A stretch of DNA of 64,000 nucleotides from Pseudarthrobacter sp. IC2-21 (GCF_034048115.1 NZ_CP139145.1:2232001-2296000), one strand, 5' to 3'. Shown: positions 27,698 to 36,521, numbered from the stretch's first letter. Numbers and translations are program-made. The notes: generated from the sequence alone by a model not told the origin.

Positions 27698-28234
27698 TCA
27701 GGTTGTGGGGGCCGGGGTTCCGGTAGCGAGGGCCGCGGCGTGGCGGACCCAGCCGTCAGGATCCCGGCTCCAGCGTGCCATCACCACCCCGGCGCGTTGG
27801 CGGTCCGCGCCCTCCAGCGCCGCGAGCAGCGGAACCACGACGTCGGCCGTCAGGGGGTCCACCAACTCCGCTGTGTGCGCCGACCGGATGAAGCCTTCCA
27901 GCCGGGTCAGGTCCGAGTGCCGCAGGAGGGCCACCCGGGATTGCAGGAGCACGACGGCGGCCAGGCGCCGCTCGTAGACGGCCCGCCTGCCCGGCCCGGG
28001 CTGGCCCCACAGTTGCGAGGCGAGTGCCGTCACGTCGTCGTGGGCGAGGCCCTTGAATTTCGTGCCGGCGTCCCGGATGGTTCCCCGCACGGCTCCAACT
28101 GATGCGCCGTAGGAACTGAGGGCCCCGCCCAGGCGTGATTCCACTTCCTCCGACCGGTACCAGGTGCCTTCATTCTGCAGGGTGGTGTCGATGAACCGGG
28201 CCGCGTCCTGCACGGTTTGATTCACCGGGCTCAC
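27698..28234 (-). CDS. Short AlkD-like HEAT-repeat protein
   Basis: A 178-aa all-helical protein resembling DNA alkylation repair (AlkD) proteins: AVRGTIRDAGTKFKGLAHDDVTALASQLW followed by YERRLAAVVLLQSRV. It is shorter than typical AlkD (about 230 aa) and the C-terminal repeats with the usual Trp and Asp residues are weak, so glycosylase activity is uncertain. The GTG start overlaps the TraR/DksA-type gene stop (GTGA), so the two are coupled. Confidence 0.7.
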   Translation of the reverse strand: MSPVNQTVQDAARFIDTTLQNEGTWYRSEEVESRLGGALSSYGASVGAVRGTIRDAGTKFKGLAHDDVTALASQLWGQPGPGRRAVYERRLAAVVLLQSRVALLRHSDLTRLEGFIRSAHTAELVDPLTADVVVPLLAALEGADRQRAGVVMARWSRDPDGWVRHAAALATGTPAPTT

Positions 28235-28596
28235 CTACCGTGCCGGCGTCCCGCGCCGGAATGCTCAATGCAGTACAGGGTCCAGGGCCGCGCCTCAAGG
28301 CGGCCCTCGGCGATTGGTCCTCCGCAGACGGCACACACCCCGTAGGTGCCGTCCGAGATTCTGTGCAGTGCCGCTTCGACCTCCGCCAGACCGGCACTGC
28401 TTTGGTTCAGCAGCGCCGCTGCCTGTGACAGTTCGAAGGCAATGGTGGCGCCCTCGGGGTCATGTTCGTCGTCCACATTGGAGTCCTGTCGGGCGGCATT
28501 GGCAGCGGAAATATCGGCCCGTAGCGCTGGCAGCAGTGCCAGCTTCCGGCCCCGCTCTTCCTCCAGCAGGATCCGGAACCGTTCAAAGTCAGCCAT
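28231..28596 (-). CDS. TraR/DksA family zinc-finger protein
   Basis: A 121-aa DksA/TraR-type protein with an N-terminal helical hairpin (FERFRILLEEERGRKLALL to about residue 80) and a C-terminal zinc finger CAVCGG...YCIEH. The fourth ligand is His rather than Cys. Such proteins bind in the RNA polymerase secondary channel or act as small regulators. The stop overlaps the start of the AlkD-like gene. Confidence 0.85.
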   Translation of the reverse strand: MADFERFRILLEEERGRKLALLPALRADISAANAARQDSNVDDEHDPEGATIAFELSQAAALLNQSSAGLAEVEAALHRISDGTYGVCAVCGGPIAEGRLEARPWTLYCIEHSGAGRRHGR

Positions 28597-28628
28597 GGGA
28601 AAAGCCTAACGCCGCGGAGTCCGCCGGA

Positions 28629-28653
28629 CCTGCAGCTTCACCGAGGCTGCAGG
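28629..28653. terminator. Hairpin between the transglycosylase and TraR/DksA genes
   Basis: CCTGCAGC (28629-28636) pairs with GCTGCAGG (28646-28653) around a 9-base loop in the 83-base gap. No U-tract is visible on either strand. Confidence 0.4.
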
Positions 28654-28679
28654 GGCCGGGCCGCACGCCGGCGGGGCCG

Positions 28680-30026
28680 TCAGTACCAATTCCTGATGAC
28701 GGAGTGATTCCAGGCGCCGCACGGGGAGCCGTAGCGGTTCAGGATGTAGGCAAGCCCCCAGTCAACCTGGGTGCGGTAGCTGGTGAGCCAGTCGCTGCCT
28801 GTGCTGCCATACTTGCTGGCCGGGAGCGCCTGCGCGATGCCGTAGGCCCCTGAATACGGGTTGGTGGCCGTGGTGAGCCAGTTGGATTCCTTCGTCCATA
28901 GCTGCGCCAGGCATTGGAACTGGTCCTGTTCCCAGCCGTATGCGGAAAGCCGCCCGGCGGCATAATTGCGGGCACCGGCGGGATCGTTGACGGCGCCGCC
29001 CGGAACGGAAGGTACAACGACGACGGCGGGCGGCGGGGCCGGCGTCGGGCTTTCCAGCGGCGGTGCGGGAGGTGCGGGTACCGGATTTTGGGGTACGGGG
29101 TTTTGCGGCGCCGGATTTTGGGGCGCCGGATTGTGGGGTTCGGGATTTGGGCGCGCAGGATCTGCCGGGGTTTGGGCGGCAGCCCGGGCAGCAGCTTCAG
29201 CCTGCTGGCGTGCCCGCTCCTCCGCTGCCGCACGTTTGGCCGCCTGGGATGCCTCGTAGGCGGCCACAGCAGCCTGGCCCTGCCGGAACTCTCCTTCGAC
29301 GGCTGCCGTGGTGCCCTTCAGGGAAGCGAGCTGGGCGGTGAGTTCCTGACTGTGCTGCTGCTGTTCCGTGACGTGCTGCACCATTGCGCGCTGGGCGGCC
29401 TGCGCCGAGGACAGCTTGGCTTCGGCAATGCCGGCAAGGCGTTCGCGCTCAGTTTTGGCGGCGCGCTCCTGCTCGGCCAGCGCGTCCGCGATCCGTTCGG
29501 CCTCAGCTGATTTGTGAACCAGCACCGAGGTTTTGTCGCTGACGATCCGGACAATGTTCAGGGCGTGGATACTGTTCGTCTGCAAGGCATCGAGCGCCAC
29601 GAAGAACCCCATATTTGTGCCGCCGGTCTTATAGGACTGCGCGGCGAGGGCTCCGATTTCCCTCTTATGCAGGCTCGATTCCTCCTTCGCCCGTGCCACC
29701 TGCACGGCCAGGGCGTCCGCCTTGGAACCGGCAGCCCGAAGATCGTCCTGCGCCACCGAGTATCCGGCGGCAGCGGTGACGGCCGCATTGCCCAGCGCCT
29801 CTGCCTCGGCCTGCAGGCCGCCGAGCAGGTCACCGATTTTGGTGACTTCAGCGGCCGTGGCGGCCTCGCTTGTTTTGGCTCCCTCCACGTCCTGCCAGGA
29901 AGGATAGCCGCCGGGAGGAGCCGGGTCCGCGGCGCGGGCCGGCAGCATGGAAGACGAGGCGGCCACAGCCAGTGCAAGCACGGCCGCGAGGCCGGTCAGC
30001 CGCAATTTGTGGGCAAGCAGGGACAT
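28680..30026 (-). CDS. Secreted coiled-coil lytic-transglycosylase-like protein
   Basis: A 448-aa exported protein. An N-terminal signal peptide (LTGLAAVLALAVAASSSMLPARA) is followed by a long Ala/Glu-rich coiled coil (about residues 50-290), a Pro-rich linker with repeated NPxPQ units (about 295-335), and a C-terminal lysozyme-like domain of about 75 residues (AQLWTKESNWLTTATNP, YGIAQALPASKYGS) with the catalytic Glu in TKESNW. This combination suggests a peptidoglycan-remodelling enzyme tethered or positioned by the coiled coil. The start at 30026 matches the signal peptide. Confidence 0.82.
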   Translation of the reverse strand: MSLLAHKLRLTGLAAVLALAVAASSSMLPARAADPAPPGGYPSWQDVEGAKTSEAATAAEVTKIGDLLGGLQAEAEALGNAAVTAAAGYSVAQDDLRAAGSKADALAVQVARAKEESSLHKREIGALAAQSYKTGGTNMGFFVALDALQTNSIHALNIVRIVSDKTSVLVHKSAEAERIADALAEQERAAKTERERLAGIAEAKLSSAQAAQRAMVQHVTEQQQHSQELTAQLASLKGTTAAVEGEFRQGQAAVAAYEASQAAKRAAAEERARQQAEAAARAAAQTPADPARPNPEPHNPAPQNPAPQNPVPQNPVPAPPAPPLESPTPAPPPAVVVVPSVPGGAVNDPAGARNYAAGRLSAYGWEQDQFQCLAQLWTKESNWLTTATNPYSGAYGIAQALPASKYGSTGSDWLTSYRTQVDWGLAYILNRYGSPCGAWNHSVIRNWY

Positions 30027-30345
30027 AGTCCGTGAGCCTACCGGGCAAGTCTCCGATTCCGGGGAATATCGGTCCCGCGTCAGGCCCCGGACCGGGCCGG
30101 TCAGCCCGCCACGGTCCACGTCTCCGGCCTTGCCGGCGCCAGGAAATATTCGCCTTGGCCGGCCTGCGGACGGCGTTCCAGTGCCCTTTTTGGGGAGAAT
30201 TGAATCAGTTGGATGACCTGTGGGGGCATATACGCATCCCGCGCGGTGACCTGCATCGTCGTCGTCCCTGGCCCAGGAACGCTCCGCGCCGCGCGGATGA
30301 ATTCCGGCCGTACATTCCGTTACCGGAATGTGACATTCGGGAAAA
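30027..30345. promoter_or_regulatory. Intergenic region with divergent promoters and a perfect dyad
   Basis: No gene is visible in the 571 bases between the two cell-wall genes. ACATTCCG (30312-30319) and CGGAATGT (30324-30331) form a perfect 8-bp dyad with a TTAC spacer, just upstream of the riboswitch. It could be an operator or a leader hairpin. Confidence 0.4.
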
Positions 30346-30506
30346 GCAGCCGCTATGGTCGTTGGGTGCCCTGGTTTTAGGCCAGGACATTCCCGTCAGT
30401 ATGCCGAGCCCTGCCACTGACCCGGGATCCCAGACGCAATGCAACTGGCAGGGACGGGGGAACCACATTTCCACGGCCTGAACAGGCCTTGGGGTTAAGT
30501 CGGCAC
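30346..30506 (+). ncRNA. Cyclic-di-AMP riboswitch (ydaO/yuaA class)
   Basis: Conserved blocks of the ydaO/yuaA class appear in order: AGCCGCTATGG, TATGCCGAGCCCTGCCACTG (30400-30419), CTGGCAGGGACGGGGGAACC, and GGGGTTAAGTCGGC, where GCCG near 30349 and CGGC near 30501 can close the terminal helix. It lies about 90 bases before a LysM/NlpC-P60 gene. In actinobacteria this class controls cell-wall hydrolases such as Rpf and NlpC/P60 proteins, usually turning them off when c-di-AMP is high. Confidence 0.9.
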
Positions 30507-30597
30507 TCGTCCCGTCCCTTGAGGCGGCGATCCCGGCCGGGTCTCTCCAACCCGAACCCGACAGCTCACCCCGCAGGCATGGGAGAGGCAAACAACC

Positions 30598-31413
30598 ATG
30601 TCCAAGAAGTCCACTGCCGCACGCCATCGTGCAGCCACCCCCACTACATCCCGTGCACTGATGATCGGACGGCCGGCCCTCGTGGTCGCCGCCGCATCCG
30701 GCCTGTTTTTCGGCTTCAGCACCCCTGCCCACGCCGGCGTCCACGGACCCGAAGACTCCGGAACGGTCACCCCTCAAGGCCAGGTAAGCGCACCCGCAGC
30801 AGCCGTGGCTCCGGCTCCGGCCGCAGCCGCTGTGCATACTGTCGTATCCGGCGACACACTGGGCCAGATCTCCGCGGCCAACGGCGTGGCACTCAGCAAC
30901 GTTTTGGCCGCAAACGGCCTGTCGCTGGACAGCATCATCTACCCGGGCAACCAAATCCGGATCCCTGCCGCCGGGCAGGCCGCACCGGCACCGGCACCGG
31001 CATCGGTTCCCGCCCCCGCAGCCAAGGCCGCCGCGGCGCCGACTGCACCGGCCAACACCGGCGTCAAGCTCGCGTCCAGCCCGGCCCCGGCCCAGGCTGC
31101 CACCGGAGCAGCCGGCTCGGCGATCCTGGCCTCTGCCTACTCCCAGCTCGGCGTCCAGCAGGACTGCACCGCCATGGTGGAGAAGGCACTGCGCTCAGCC
31201 GGTAAGAGTGTCGGAGACCTTGCCCCGGGCCAGTTCTTCCAGTACGGAAGCGTTGTTGGCACGCCCGCTCCGGGTGACCTGGTGATCACCGCCGGACACG
31301 TTGGTGTCTTTGCCGGCAACGGCCAGGTTGTCAGCGGCGGCGTCGACGGTTTCAAGACCCAGGTCCACTCCATCAGCTGGCTCCAGGGCGCATCCTTCGT
31401 CCACGTGGCGTGA
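30598..31413 (+). CDS. Secreted LysM / NlpC-P60 peptidoglycan hydrolase
   Basis: A 271-aa exported protein with a signal region (about residues 20-46, ending THAHA-like TPAHA), a LysM domain (about 79-123, HTVVSGDTLGQISAANG), an Ala/Pro-rich linker, and an NlpC/P60-type catalytic domain (about 175-271) with the Cys in QQDCTAMVEKAL and the His in AGHVGVFAG. It probably cleaves peptide stems of peptidoglycan. Expression is likely controlled by the c-di-AMP riboswitch upstream. Shine-Dalgarno GGAGAGG precedes the ATG. Confidence 0.92.
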   Translation: MSKKSTAARHRAATPTTSRALMIGRPALVVAAASGLFFGFSTPAHAGVHGPEDSGTVTPQGQVSAPAAAVAPAPAAAAVHTVVSGDTLGQISAANGVALSNVLAANGLSLDSIIYPGNQIRIPAAGQAAPAPAPASVPAPAAKAAAAPTAPANTGVKLASSPAPAQAATGAAGSAILASAYSQLGVQQDCTAMVEKALRSAGKSVGDLAPGQFFQYGSVVGTPAPGDLVITAGHVGVFAGNGQVVSGGVDGFKTQVHSISWLQGASFVHVA

Positions 31414-31426
31414 CCCCGGCCGGTTG

Positions 31427-31460
31427 GACGGCGGCGCGCGGCAGTATGCCGACCGCCGTC
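31427..31460. terminator. Hairpin between convergent genes
   Basis: GACGGCGG (31427-31434) pairs with CCGCCGTC (31453-31460) in the 66-base gap between the LysM gene and the dienelactone-hydrolase-like gene. Confidence 0.5.
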
Positions 31461-31479
31461 GTCCGCCGCTGCTGCGCAC

Positions 31480-32451
31480 TCACACGTACTTCCCGAACCA
31501 GGACAGCATGTCATTCCAGGCAGCCGTTGCCTGGGTCTGGTTACACCGGTCCCCGGTGTCATTGTGGAAGGCGTGGTCCACGCCGGGGTACACGGTGAGC
31601 TGATGCGCCACCGTGGTGGCGTCCAGGGCATCGCGGAGTGCCGGCATGGTTCCGGTGATCCGCTTGTCCAGTTCGGCGTACACCCCGAACACCGCGGCCT
31701 TGATCTCCGGCACCCGGTTCAGGTCCGGCGCGGGCCCGTAGAACGCTGCCGTGGCCTTGAGCCCGGGTAGTTCCGTGGCCGCCTGCCAGGTGATCCCGCC
31801 GCCGAAGCAGTAGCCGTTCATGGCGATCCGTCCTTTGTCCACGAACTCCTGGCCGCGCAGATAGTCAAAGGCCGCAGCAAAATCGGCAACATGGCGGGCT
31901 GACCCGGCGTTGGTCAGCGCTCCGGGGACGGCGTCCGGATCCAGGCTGCCCGTGCCTCCTTCCCTGCTCAGCAGGTCCGGTGCCAGCGACACATAGCCGG
32001 CTTTGGCGAAACGGCGCGCCACGTCCTGGATGTGCGCGGTCAACCCGCGGTTCTCATGACACACCAGTACGGCCGGACCCGCAGCGCCCAACGCGGGACG
32101 GGCAAGGTAGCCGCTGATTTCTGTACCGTCCGCACCGAACGCGACGGTCGCCGTCGTCAATCCTGCCGCACCCTCGGGGACGGACAACGGACTCTTCGCC
32201 CCCGGTACCGGCCCGCCGGATGCCATGCCGGTACCCGTCGTCGAAGCAGAGGGCGACGGCATCGGTTCGGTTCCCCGCGGGACTTCCTCGGGCGTGCACC
32301 CCACCAGCAGCATCGCGGCCGACGCCGCGGCCATGCTGCCCGTGATGAAAGCGACCCGCCGCGTGAACGTTTGATGCGCCATGGCACGGGCGCGGTAATC
32401 ATCAAAGAATTCCTCGATCAGGTACCGTTCATACTTTCCAAGCTGGATCAT
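31480..32451 (-). CDS. Exported dienelactone hydrolase family protein
   Basis: A 323-aa alpha/beta hydrolase. The triad is the nucleophile Cys in GYCFGGG, Asp in ELDKRITG and His in GVDHAFHND, as in dienelactone hydrolases. An internal hydrophobic stretch after TFTRRVAFITGS with LLVGC suggests a Tat-type signal and lipobox, so the enzyme may be a lipoprotein outside the membrane. The preceding MIQLGKYERYLIEEFFDDY looks conserved in related exported hydrolases, so I kept the first ATG. Confidence 0.83.
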   Translation of the reverse strand: MIQLGKYERYLIEEFFDDYRARAMAHQTFTRRVAFITGSMAAASAAMLLVGCTPEEVPRGTEPMPSPSASTTGTGMASGGPVPGAKSPLSVPEGAAGLTTATVAFGADGTEISGYLARPALGAAGPAVLVCHENRGLTAHIQDVARRFAKAGYVSLAPDLLSREGGTGSLDPDAVPGALTNAGSARHVADFAAAFDYLRGQEFVDKGRIAMNGYCFGGGITWQAATELPGLKATAAFYGPAPDLNRVPEIKAAVFGVYAELDKRITGTMPALRDALDATTVAHQLTVYPGVDHAFHNDTGDRCNQTQATAAWNDMLSWFGKYV

Positions 32452-32535
32452 GGCCGGCCTCCTCGCGTGAGGCTAATATCCTGCTCCCGAAACACAATCT
32501 CCGGCAAGGGGCGGCTGCCCCTTCCGTCCCGCGGC

Positions 32536-33429
32536 CTAAGGCAGCCGACGCCGTTTTGGAAAGGCGAACCGGTCCAGGTCCCTGGCGGCGATCACTGCGG
32601 AGCCGCCGGCGCGGCGCCGCGCCTGGTCCACGAGGAGGGTGAGGTCGTCGCCGTACCGTGAGGAGAAGTGGGTCAGGATCAGCGTGCGGGCTTCGGCGCT
32701 GCCCGCCAACTCACCCGCCTGCCCGGCGGTGAGGTGCGAGTATTGCCTGGCCAGCCCGGCGTCGTCGTCACTGAACGTTGACTCCGCCACCAGGAGGTCC
32801 ACCCGATCCGCCAATTCCTGCGCCCCTGCGCACGGCGCCGTGTCCATCACGAAGGCGAAGCTCTGCCCCGCCCGGGGAACACTCACATCCTCCAGACGGA
32901 CACCGCCCAGAGCGCCCGCCAGCTGCAGCCTCCCCACGTCGGCGCCCCGGATCCCGGCTGCGGCGAGCCTGTCCGGCAGAAGAGTGCGGCCGTCAGGCTC
33001 GTCCAGCCTGTACCCGTATGTTTCGATGCGATGCTTCAGGGGCCGGACCTGCAGCCCCGGAGCGATGGTGCCGGGACCGTCGTGCGGATACAGCCGGAGG
33101 TCAAGTCCGGGAGTGCTGACGGACACGAGGGCACGGACCACGGCCTCGCCGGAGGCCGGGTAATGCAGATGGACCGGATGGCTCACGCCGTCAAGCGCCA
33201 TCCGGGAAAGCACCCCCGGGAGCCCGAAGCAGTGATCGCCGTGCACATGGGTCAAGCAAATACGGGTGATCCGGCTTGCAGAGACCCCCGCGTGCAGCAT
33301 CTGCCGCTGTGTGCCCTCGCCGGGATCAAAGAGCAGGCCCTGGCCATCCCAGCGCAGGAAGTAACCGTTGTGGTTACGGCTCCTTGTAGGGACCTGGGAA
33401 GCTGTGCCGAGGGCAACGAACTCACGCAT
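32536..33429 (-). CDS. rnz: Ribonuclease Z
   Basis: RNase Z removes tRNA 3' trailers. This 297-aa metallo-beta-lactamase fold protein has the zinc motif THVHGDHCFGLPGVLS, other ligands in AESTF and ILTHFSSRY, and begins REFVALGTASQVPTRSRNHNGY. Length fits bacterial RNase Z/ElaC. ATG at 33429. The flavohemoglobin gene is divergent. Confidence 0.9.
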   Translation of the reverse strand: MREFVALGTASQVPTRSRNHNGYFLRWDGQGLLFDPGEGTQRQMLHAGVSASRITRICLTHVHGDHCFGLPGVLSRMALDGVSHPVHLHYPASGEAVVRALVSVSTPGLDLRLYPHDGPGTIAPGLQVRPLKHRIETYGYRLDEPDGRTLLPDRLAAAGIRGADVGRLQLAGALGGVRLEDVSVPRAGQSFAFVMDTAPCAGAQELADRVDLLVAESTFSDDDAGLARQYSHLTAGQAGELAGSAEARTLILTHFSSRYGDDLTLLVDQARRRAGGSAVIAARDLDRFAFPKRRRLP

Positions 33430-33455
33430 GGAACCGAGTGTCCCACTGCCCGGCC

Positions 33456-33499
33456 GTAACAGCCATTAGCCTCTTCTCCGAGTGCGGCCCGGCTGTTAC
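33456..33499. promoter_or_regulatory. Inverted repeat between rnz and hmp
   Basis: GTAACAGCC (33456-33464) and GGCTGTTAC (33491-33499) are perfect 9-base inverted arms separated by 26 bases in the 130-base divergent promoter gap. The arrangement suggests a dimeric regulator binding two half-sites at the hmp promoter. It does not match a box I can name. Confidence 0.5.
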
Positions 33500-33559
33500 A
33501 GTAGCCCGGCCAAGCCGGTTCGCCGCTGGGTTCCGCCGGCCACTACGGAAGGACGCATT

Positions 33560-34768
33560 ATGCTCTCTGACACCTCTCGTCCCGTTATCCAGGCAACGCT
33601 GCCCGTAGTGGGCGCAAACATTGAAGAGATCGCCAAACGGTTCTACAAACATATGTTCGAAGCCAGGCCGGACCTGCTCGATGGCCTGTTCAACCGGGGT
33701 AACCAGGCCGACGGCCGGCAGCAGCAGGCGCTGGCCGGGTCGATTGCCGCTTTCGCCACCTACCTCATCGAAAAGCCGGATCAGCTGCCGGACCAACTTC
33801 TGTCCCGGGTTGCCCACAAGCACGTGTCACTGGGCCTGAGCCCGGACCAGTACCAAATTGTCCACGACCACCTGTTCTGGGCCATCGTGGATGTGCTGGG
33901 CGATGCGGTCACGCCCGAGGTCGCGGCCGCCTGGGACGAGGTCTATTGGCTGATGGGGAACATGCTGATCAACAAGGAACGCGGTCTTTACGGCGCGGTG
34001 CACCTCTCGCCGGAAACCATCTGGCGGACCTGGCGGGTGGCCCAGCGCATCCAGGAGACGGCGGACGTGGTCACGTTTGTGGTGGAGAGGACGGATGAAC
34101 GGGACGTGAAGCCTTCCCTTCCCGGGCAATACGTGACCATAAAAATGCCCATGAAAGATGGCGTGCATCAGCCGCGCCAATACAGCCTGACCCGGGCCGA
34201 TGACGGACAACATCGGCATTTCGCGGTGAAGCGTGTTCATGGGTTATCCACTCCTGACGGCGAGATGTCCAACCTGCTGCATCAGGATGTCCAGGTCGGC
34301 GACGAAGTGGTGCTTTCCGCCCCGTTCGGCGATGTGGTGCTGGAATACACGGACCGGCCTGTGGTGTTGGCCAGCGCCGGAATCGGCATCACCCCCATGG
34401 CCGGGATGCTCTCCCACCTGGTAAAGGCCGGCTCGCAGCGCCGGGTGATGCTCCTGCACGCTGACGAGAGTCCGGATGCGTTTCCGCTCCGCCGGCAGGT
34501 CACCGAGGATATCGGCCGGCTGCCGGAGGGCTCGCTGCACAGCTGGTTCGTCAATCCTGCGGAGGATCCGGCCGGGTCCGGCTCCACCTTCCAGGGATTC
34601 ATGGACGTCAGTGCCGTGGAGCTTCCGCTGGACGCCGAATACTACCTCTGCGGGCCGCTGCCGTTCCTGCAGGCGGTACGCAGTGACCTCATCGCCAAGG
34701 GTGTGCCGGCAAAGGACATTCAGTACGAGGTGTTCGGCCCGGATCTGTGGCTGGCTGACTTCCAGTGA
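33560..34768 (+). CDS. hmp: Flavohemoprotein (nitric oxide dioxygenase)
   Basis: Hmp detoxifies NO to nitrate. The 402-aa protein has an N-terminal globin (residues 1-140, proximal His in AHKHVSLG) and a C-terminal FAD/NAD(P)H reductase (FAD-binding PRQYSLTRAD, NAD-binding GIGITPMAGML, terminal CGPLPFLQ). The ATG at 33560 follows GGAAGGA. Placement beside the 35-64 kb stress block is suggestive but it has no DosR-type box. Confidence 0.93.
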   Translation: MLSDTSRPVIQATLPVVGANIEEIAKRFYKHMFEARPDLLDGLFNRGNQADGRQQQALAGSIAAFATYLIEKPDQLPDQLLSRVAHKHVSLGLSPDQYQIVHDHLFWAIVDVLGDAVTPEVAAAWDEVYWLMGNMLINKERGLYGAVHLSPETIWRTWRVAQRIQETADVVTFVVERTDERDVKPSLPGQYVTIKMPMKDGVHQPRQYSLTRADDGQHRHFAVKRVHGLSTPDGEMSNLLHQDVQVGDEVVLSAPFGDVVLEYTDRPVVLASAGIGITPMAGMLSHLVKAGSQRRVMLLHADESPDAFPLRRQVTEDIGRLPEGSLHSWFVNPAEDPAGSGSTFQGFMDVSAVELPLDAEYYLCGPLPFLQAVRSDLIAKGVPAKDIQYEVFGPDLWLADFQ

Positions 34769-34804
34769 GCCGGTTGCGGACCGCGCAAATCGGGCCGTAA
34801 CCAC

Positions 34805-35095
34805 TCAGCCGGCTCGCCACGGATAGAGAAGATAGAGGCTTGCCCAGGCCAGCCCCAGCACCAGCAGGGCGCGGATCCAGAGCTCCCATGGTGTGGTCCA
34901 CAGCCATAAGGCGGCGGCCCACGGGAGGAAGACCAGGAACTCCAGCCCCTGAAGGATCCAGGGCTGTCCGCGGAAAGCCGCCCACACCTCGCCAAGGTTC
35001 CCCTGCCGAAGCAACAGGAAGGCACCGAAGACTGCCCACAACAGCACGGCGAGGACAAAGACTGCTGCGCTAACGAGCTTGGTGGACTCCGCCAT
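34805..35095 (-). CDS. Small membrane protein
   Basis: A 96-aa protein with three hydrophobic segments (LVSAAVFVLAVLLWAVFGAFLL, LEFLVFLPWAAALWLW, ALLVLGLAWASLYLLYPW). I do not recognise a family. It overlaps the upstream membrane-protein gene by 26 bases and is probably co-expressed with it. Confidence 0.65.
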   Translation of the reverse strand: MAESTKLVSAAVFVLAVLLWAVFGAFLLLRQGNLGEVWAAFRGQPWILQGLEFLVFLPWAAALWLWTTPWELWIRALLVLGLAWASLYLLYPWRAG

Positions 35096-35483
35096 GCCTT
35101 CCCTCCGCTCCCCTTGGAGGGCCTCCGGAAAAGCCCGCTCCGGCAGACTTCAGGTTCCGGGCGTGAAGGACCACGGCAATGATGATCAGCGGCACATGGA
35201 TGGCCGGCAGATTGTGGGCGAACCACGTGGGGAGATAAATGTCCGTCACCGAACCGGTGGGGTCTCCGAGCCGCCGGGCCAGGGGTGTCAGCGGACAGTG
35301 GAAACCGTTGGCGGCGAAGATGAGGATCTCACCGGCCACAACCGCGGCGGCCTGCCCCACCCGCCGGTCAGTCCGCCTCCGGATCCCTGAATAGAGGACG
35401 AACACCATGCACGCCTCGATAGTGAACCATGCCAGGGTGTGGAATCCCTTAACGGCTTTCAGCACCAGACGACGCTCCGGCAT
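35070..35483 (-). CDS. Membrane protein, possibly DUF2784-like
   Basis: A 137-aa protein with about four hydrophobic segments and the motif NGFHCPLTPLARRLGD, which resembles the CPLT motif of DUF2784 proteins. Function unknown. Start ATG 35483 has GGAG seven bases upstream. A weak DosR-like sequence lies about 40 bases upstream (35517-35534). Confidence 0.65.
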   Translation of the reverse strand: MPERRLVLKAVKGFHTLAWFTIEACMVFVLYSGIRRRTDRRVGQAAAVVAGEILIFAANGFHCPLTPLARRLGDPTGSVTDIYLPTWFAHNLPAIHVPLIIIAVVLHARNLKSAGAGFSGGPPRGAEGRHGGVHQAR

Positions 35484-35516
35484 GTGGCAACTCCAGCATG
35501 TGGCCTCTTGGCTGCA

Positions 35517-35534
35517 CCAGGACTTCCGGCATCC
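35517..35534. promoter_or_regulatory. Weak DosR-like box upstream of the membrane-protein pair
   Basis: CCAGGACTTCCGGCATCC resembles a DosR half-site (GGGACTTCCGGCCC). Its centre is about 43 bases before the ATG at 35483. It is less palindromic than the other boxes. Confidence 0.3.
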
Positions 35535-35546
35535 TCCGAGGCATCC

Positions 35547-36296
35547 TCATTCGCCGAAATGGATCCTGGTCGGATGGGCGGCCCCGGCGGAGGCCACAAT
35601 TTCGGCCGCCAGATCACGGATGCTCATGTTTCGTGAGCGCGAGGCACGGAAGAGCCACTCCAGCGCAACATCCTGGGTGCACCGCTCCTGCCCGATGATG
35701 ACACCCACCGCGATGTCTATGGGTGACCGGTCCGCCATCGCCGTCCGGAGATTGTGCTCGGCTTCCCTCAGCTGCGCGATCCTCAGGACCAGGCGCAGCC
35801 CTTTGGAGGCATCGGCTGCCAGGGCGTGCGCACTGACGATCGCTTCCCGGCCGAATCCGTGTGGCCTGAGGCTGTAAAAACTGATGCCTGCTTTGGCCAC
35901 CCCATCCAGCGGGACCGGCAGTGCCAGCACGGACAGCACGCGCTGCCCTGCGGCGGCCTCGATGAAGCTGGGCCAGCGTTCTTCAGCCCGCAGGTCAGGT
36001 ACCAGGACCATGGACTCGTCCAGGGCGGCAGCCAGCCCTGGCCCCTCCCTGTTGGTGCTCTGCGTGGCCTCAAGGATATGGGTGGCTTCATCAGAGCCGG
36101 CCACATCCGGGACGCCGGAAGTCCTCAGTACAGTAATTCCGCAGGATACGTTTCCTGAAAAATAGGCCTGCTGGTCAGCGCAGAAGGCGGTGAGGTCGTC
36201 GAGGAAGCCGGCGAGATCCGGACAATTCAACACAAGGTCCTCGACGTGGCCGGTGATATCGGCGGCGGGATAGGTGCGGGGTAGTCGGGCAGCCAT
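35547..36296 (-). CDS. GAF-ANTAR RNA-binding regulator
   Basis: A 249-aa protein with an N-terminal GAF domain (about residues 20-165, GPGLAAALDESMVLVPDLR, VLSVLALPVPLDG) and a C-terminal ANTAR domain (about 180-245, NLRTAMADRSPIDIAVGVII, then CTQDVALEWLFRASRSRN). ANTAR proteins bind paired RNA hairpins to control transcription termination. ATG at 36296 with GAAAGG upstream. It is divergent from the PEP-utilising enzyme gene. Confidence 0.88.
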   Translation of the reverse strand: MAARLPRTYPAADITGHVEDLVLNCPDLAGFLDDLTAFCADQQAYFSGNVSCGITVLRTSGVPDVAGSDEATHILEATQSTNREGPGLAAALDESMVLVPDLRAEERWPSFIEAAAGQRVLSVLALPVPLDGVAKAGISFYSLRPHGFGREAIVSAHALAADASKGLRLVLRIAQLREAEHNLRTAMADRSPIDIAVGVIIGQERCTQDVALEWLFRASRSRNMSIRDLAAEIVASAGAAHPTRIHFGE

Positions 36297-36521
36297 GGGC
36301 AACCTTTCCGGATGCCGGGGTCGTTTCCCCAGTTCTAGCTTGCGGCCGCGCTCTTCCTGACGGTCATTCCAGCTTACTCCATGCCCTTGCGGCGAGGTAG
36401 GAATACGCAGCCACCCAGGCCCCAATAATCCCCGTTGCCGGTGGACGCCTGCCTGCGGTGGTGCCACTATGTGGAGAACCAGACAGAACGCCCCCGGATC
36501 CGGGCAGAAGGATGGGCGGAC

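Noticed and set aside
36315..36332. CCGGGGTCGTTTCCCCAG as a ninth DosR-like box
   Set aside because: Palindromic, but spacing and centre differ from the other sites and it is 200 bases from the nearest plus-strand start; kept only as a remark.
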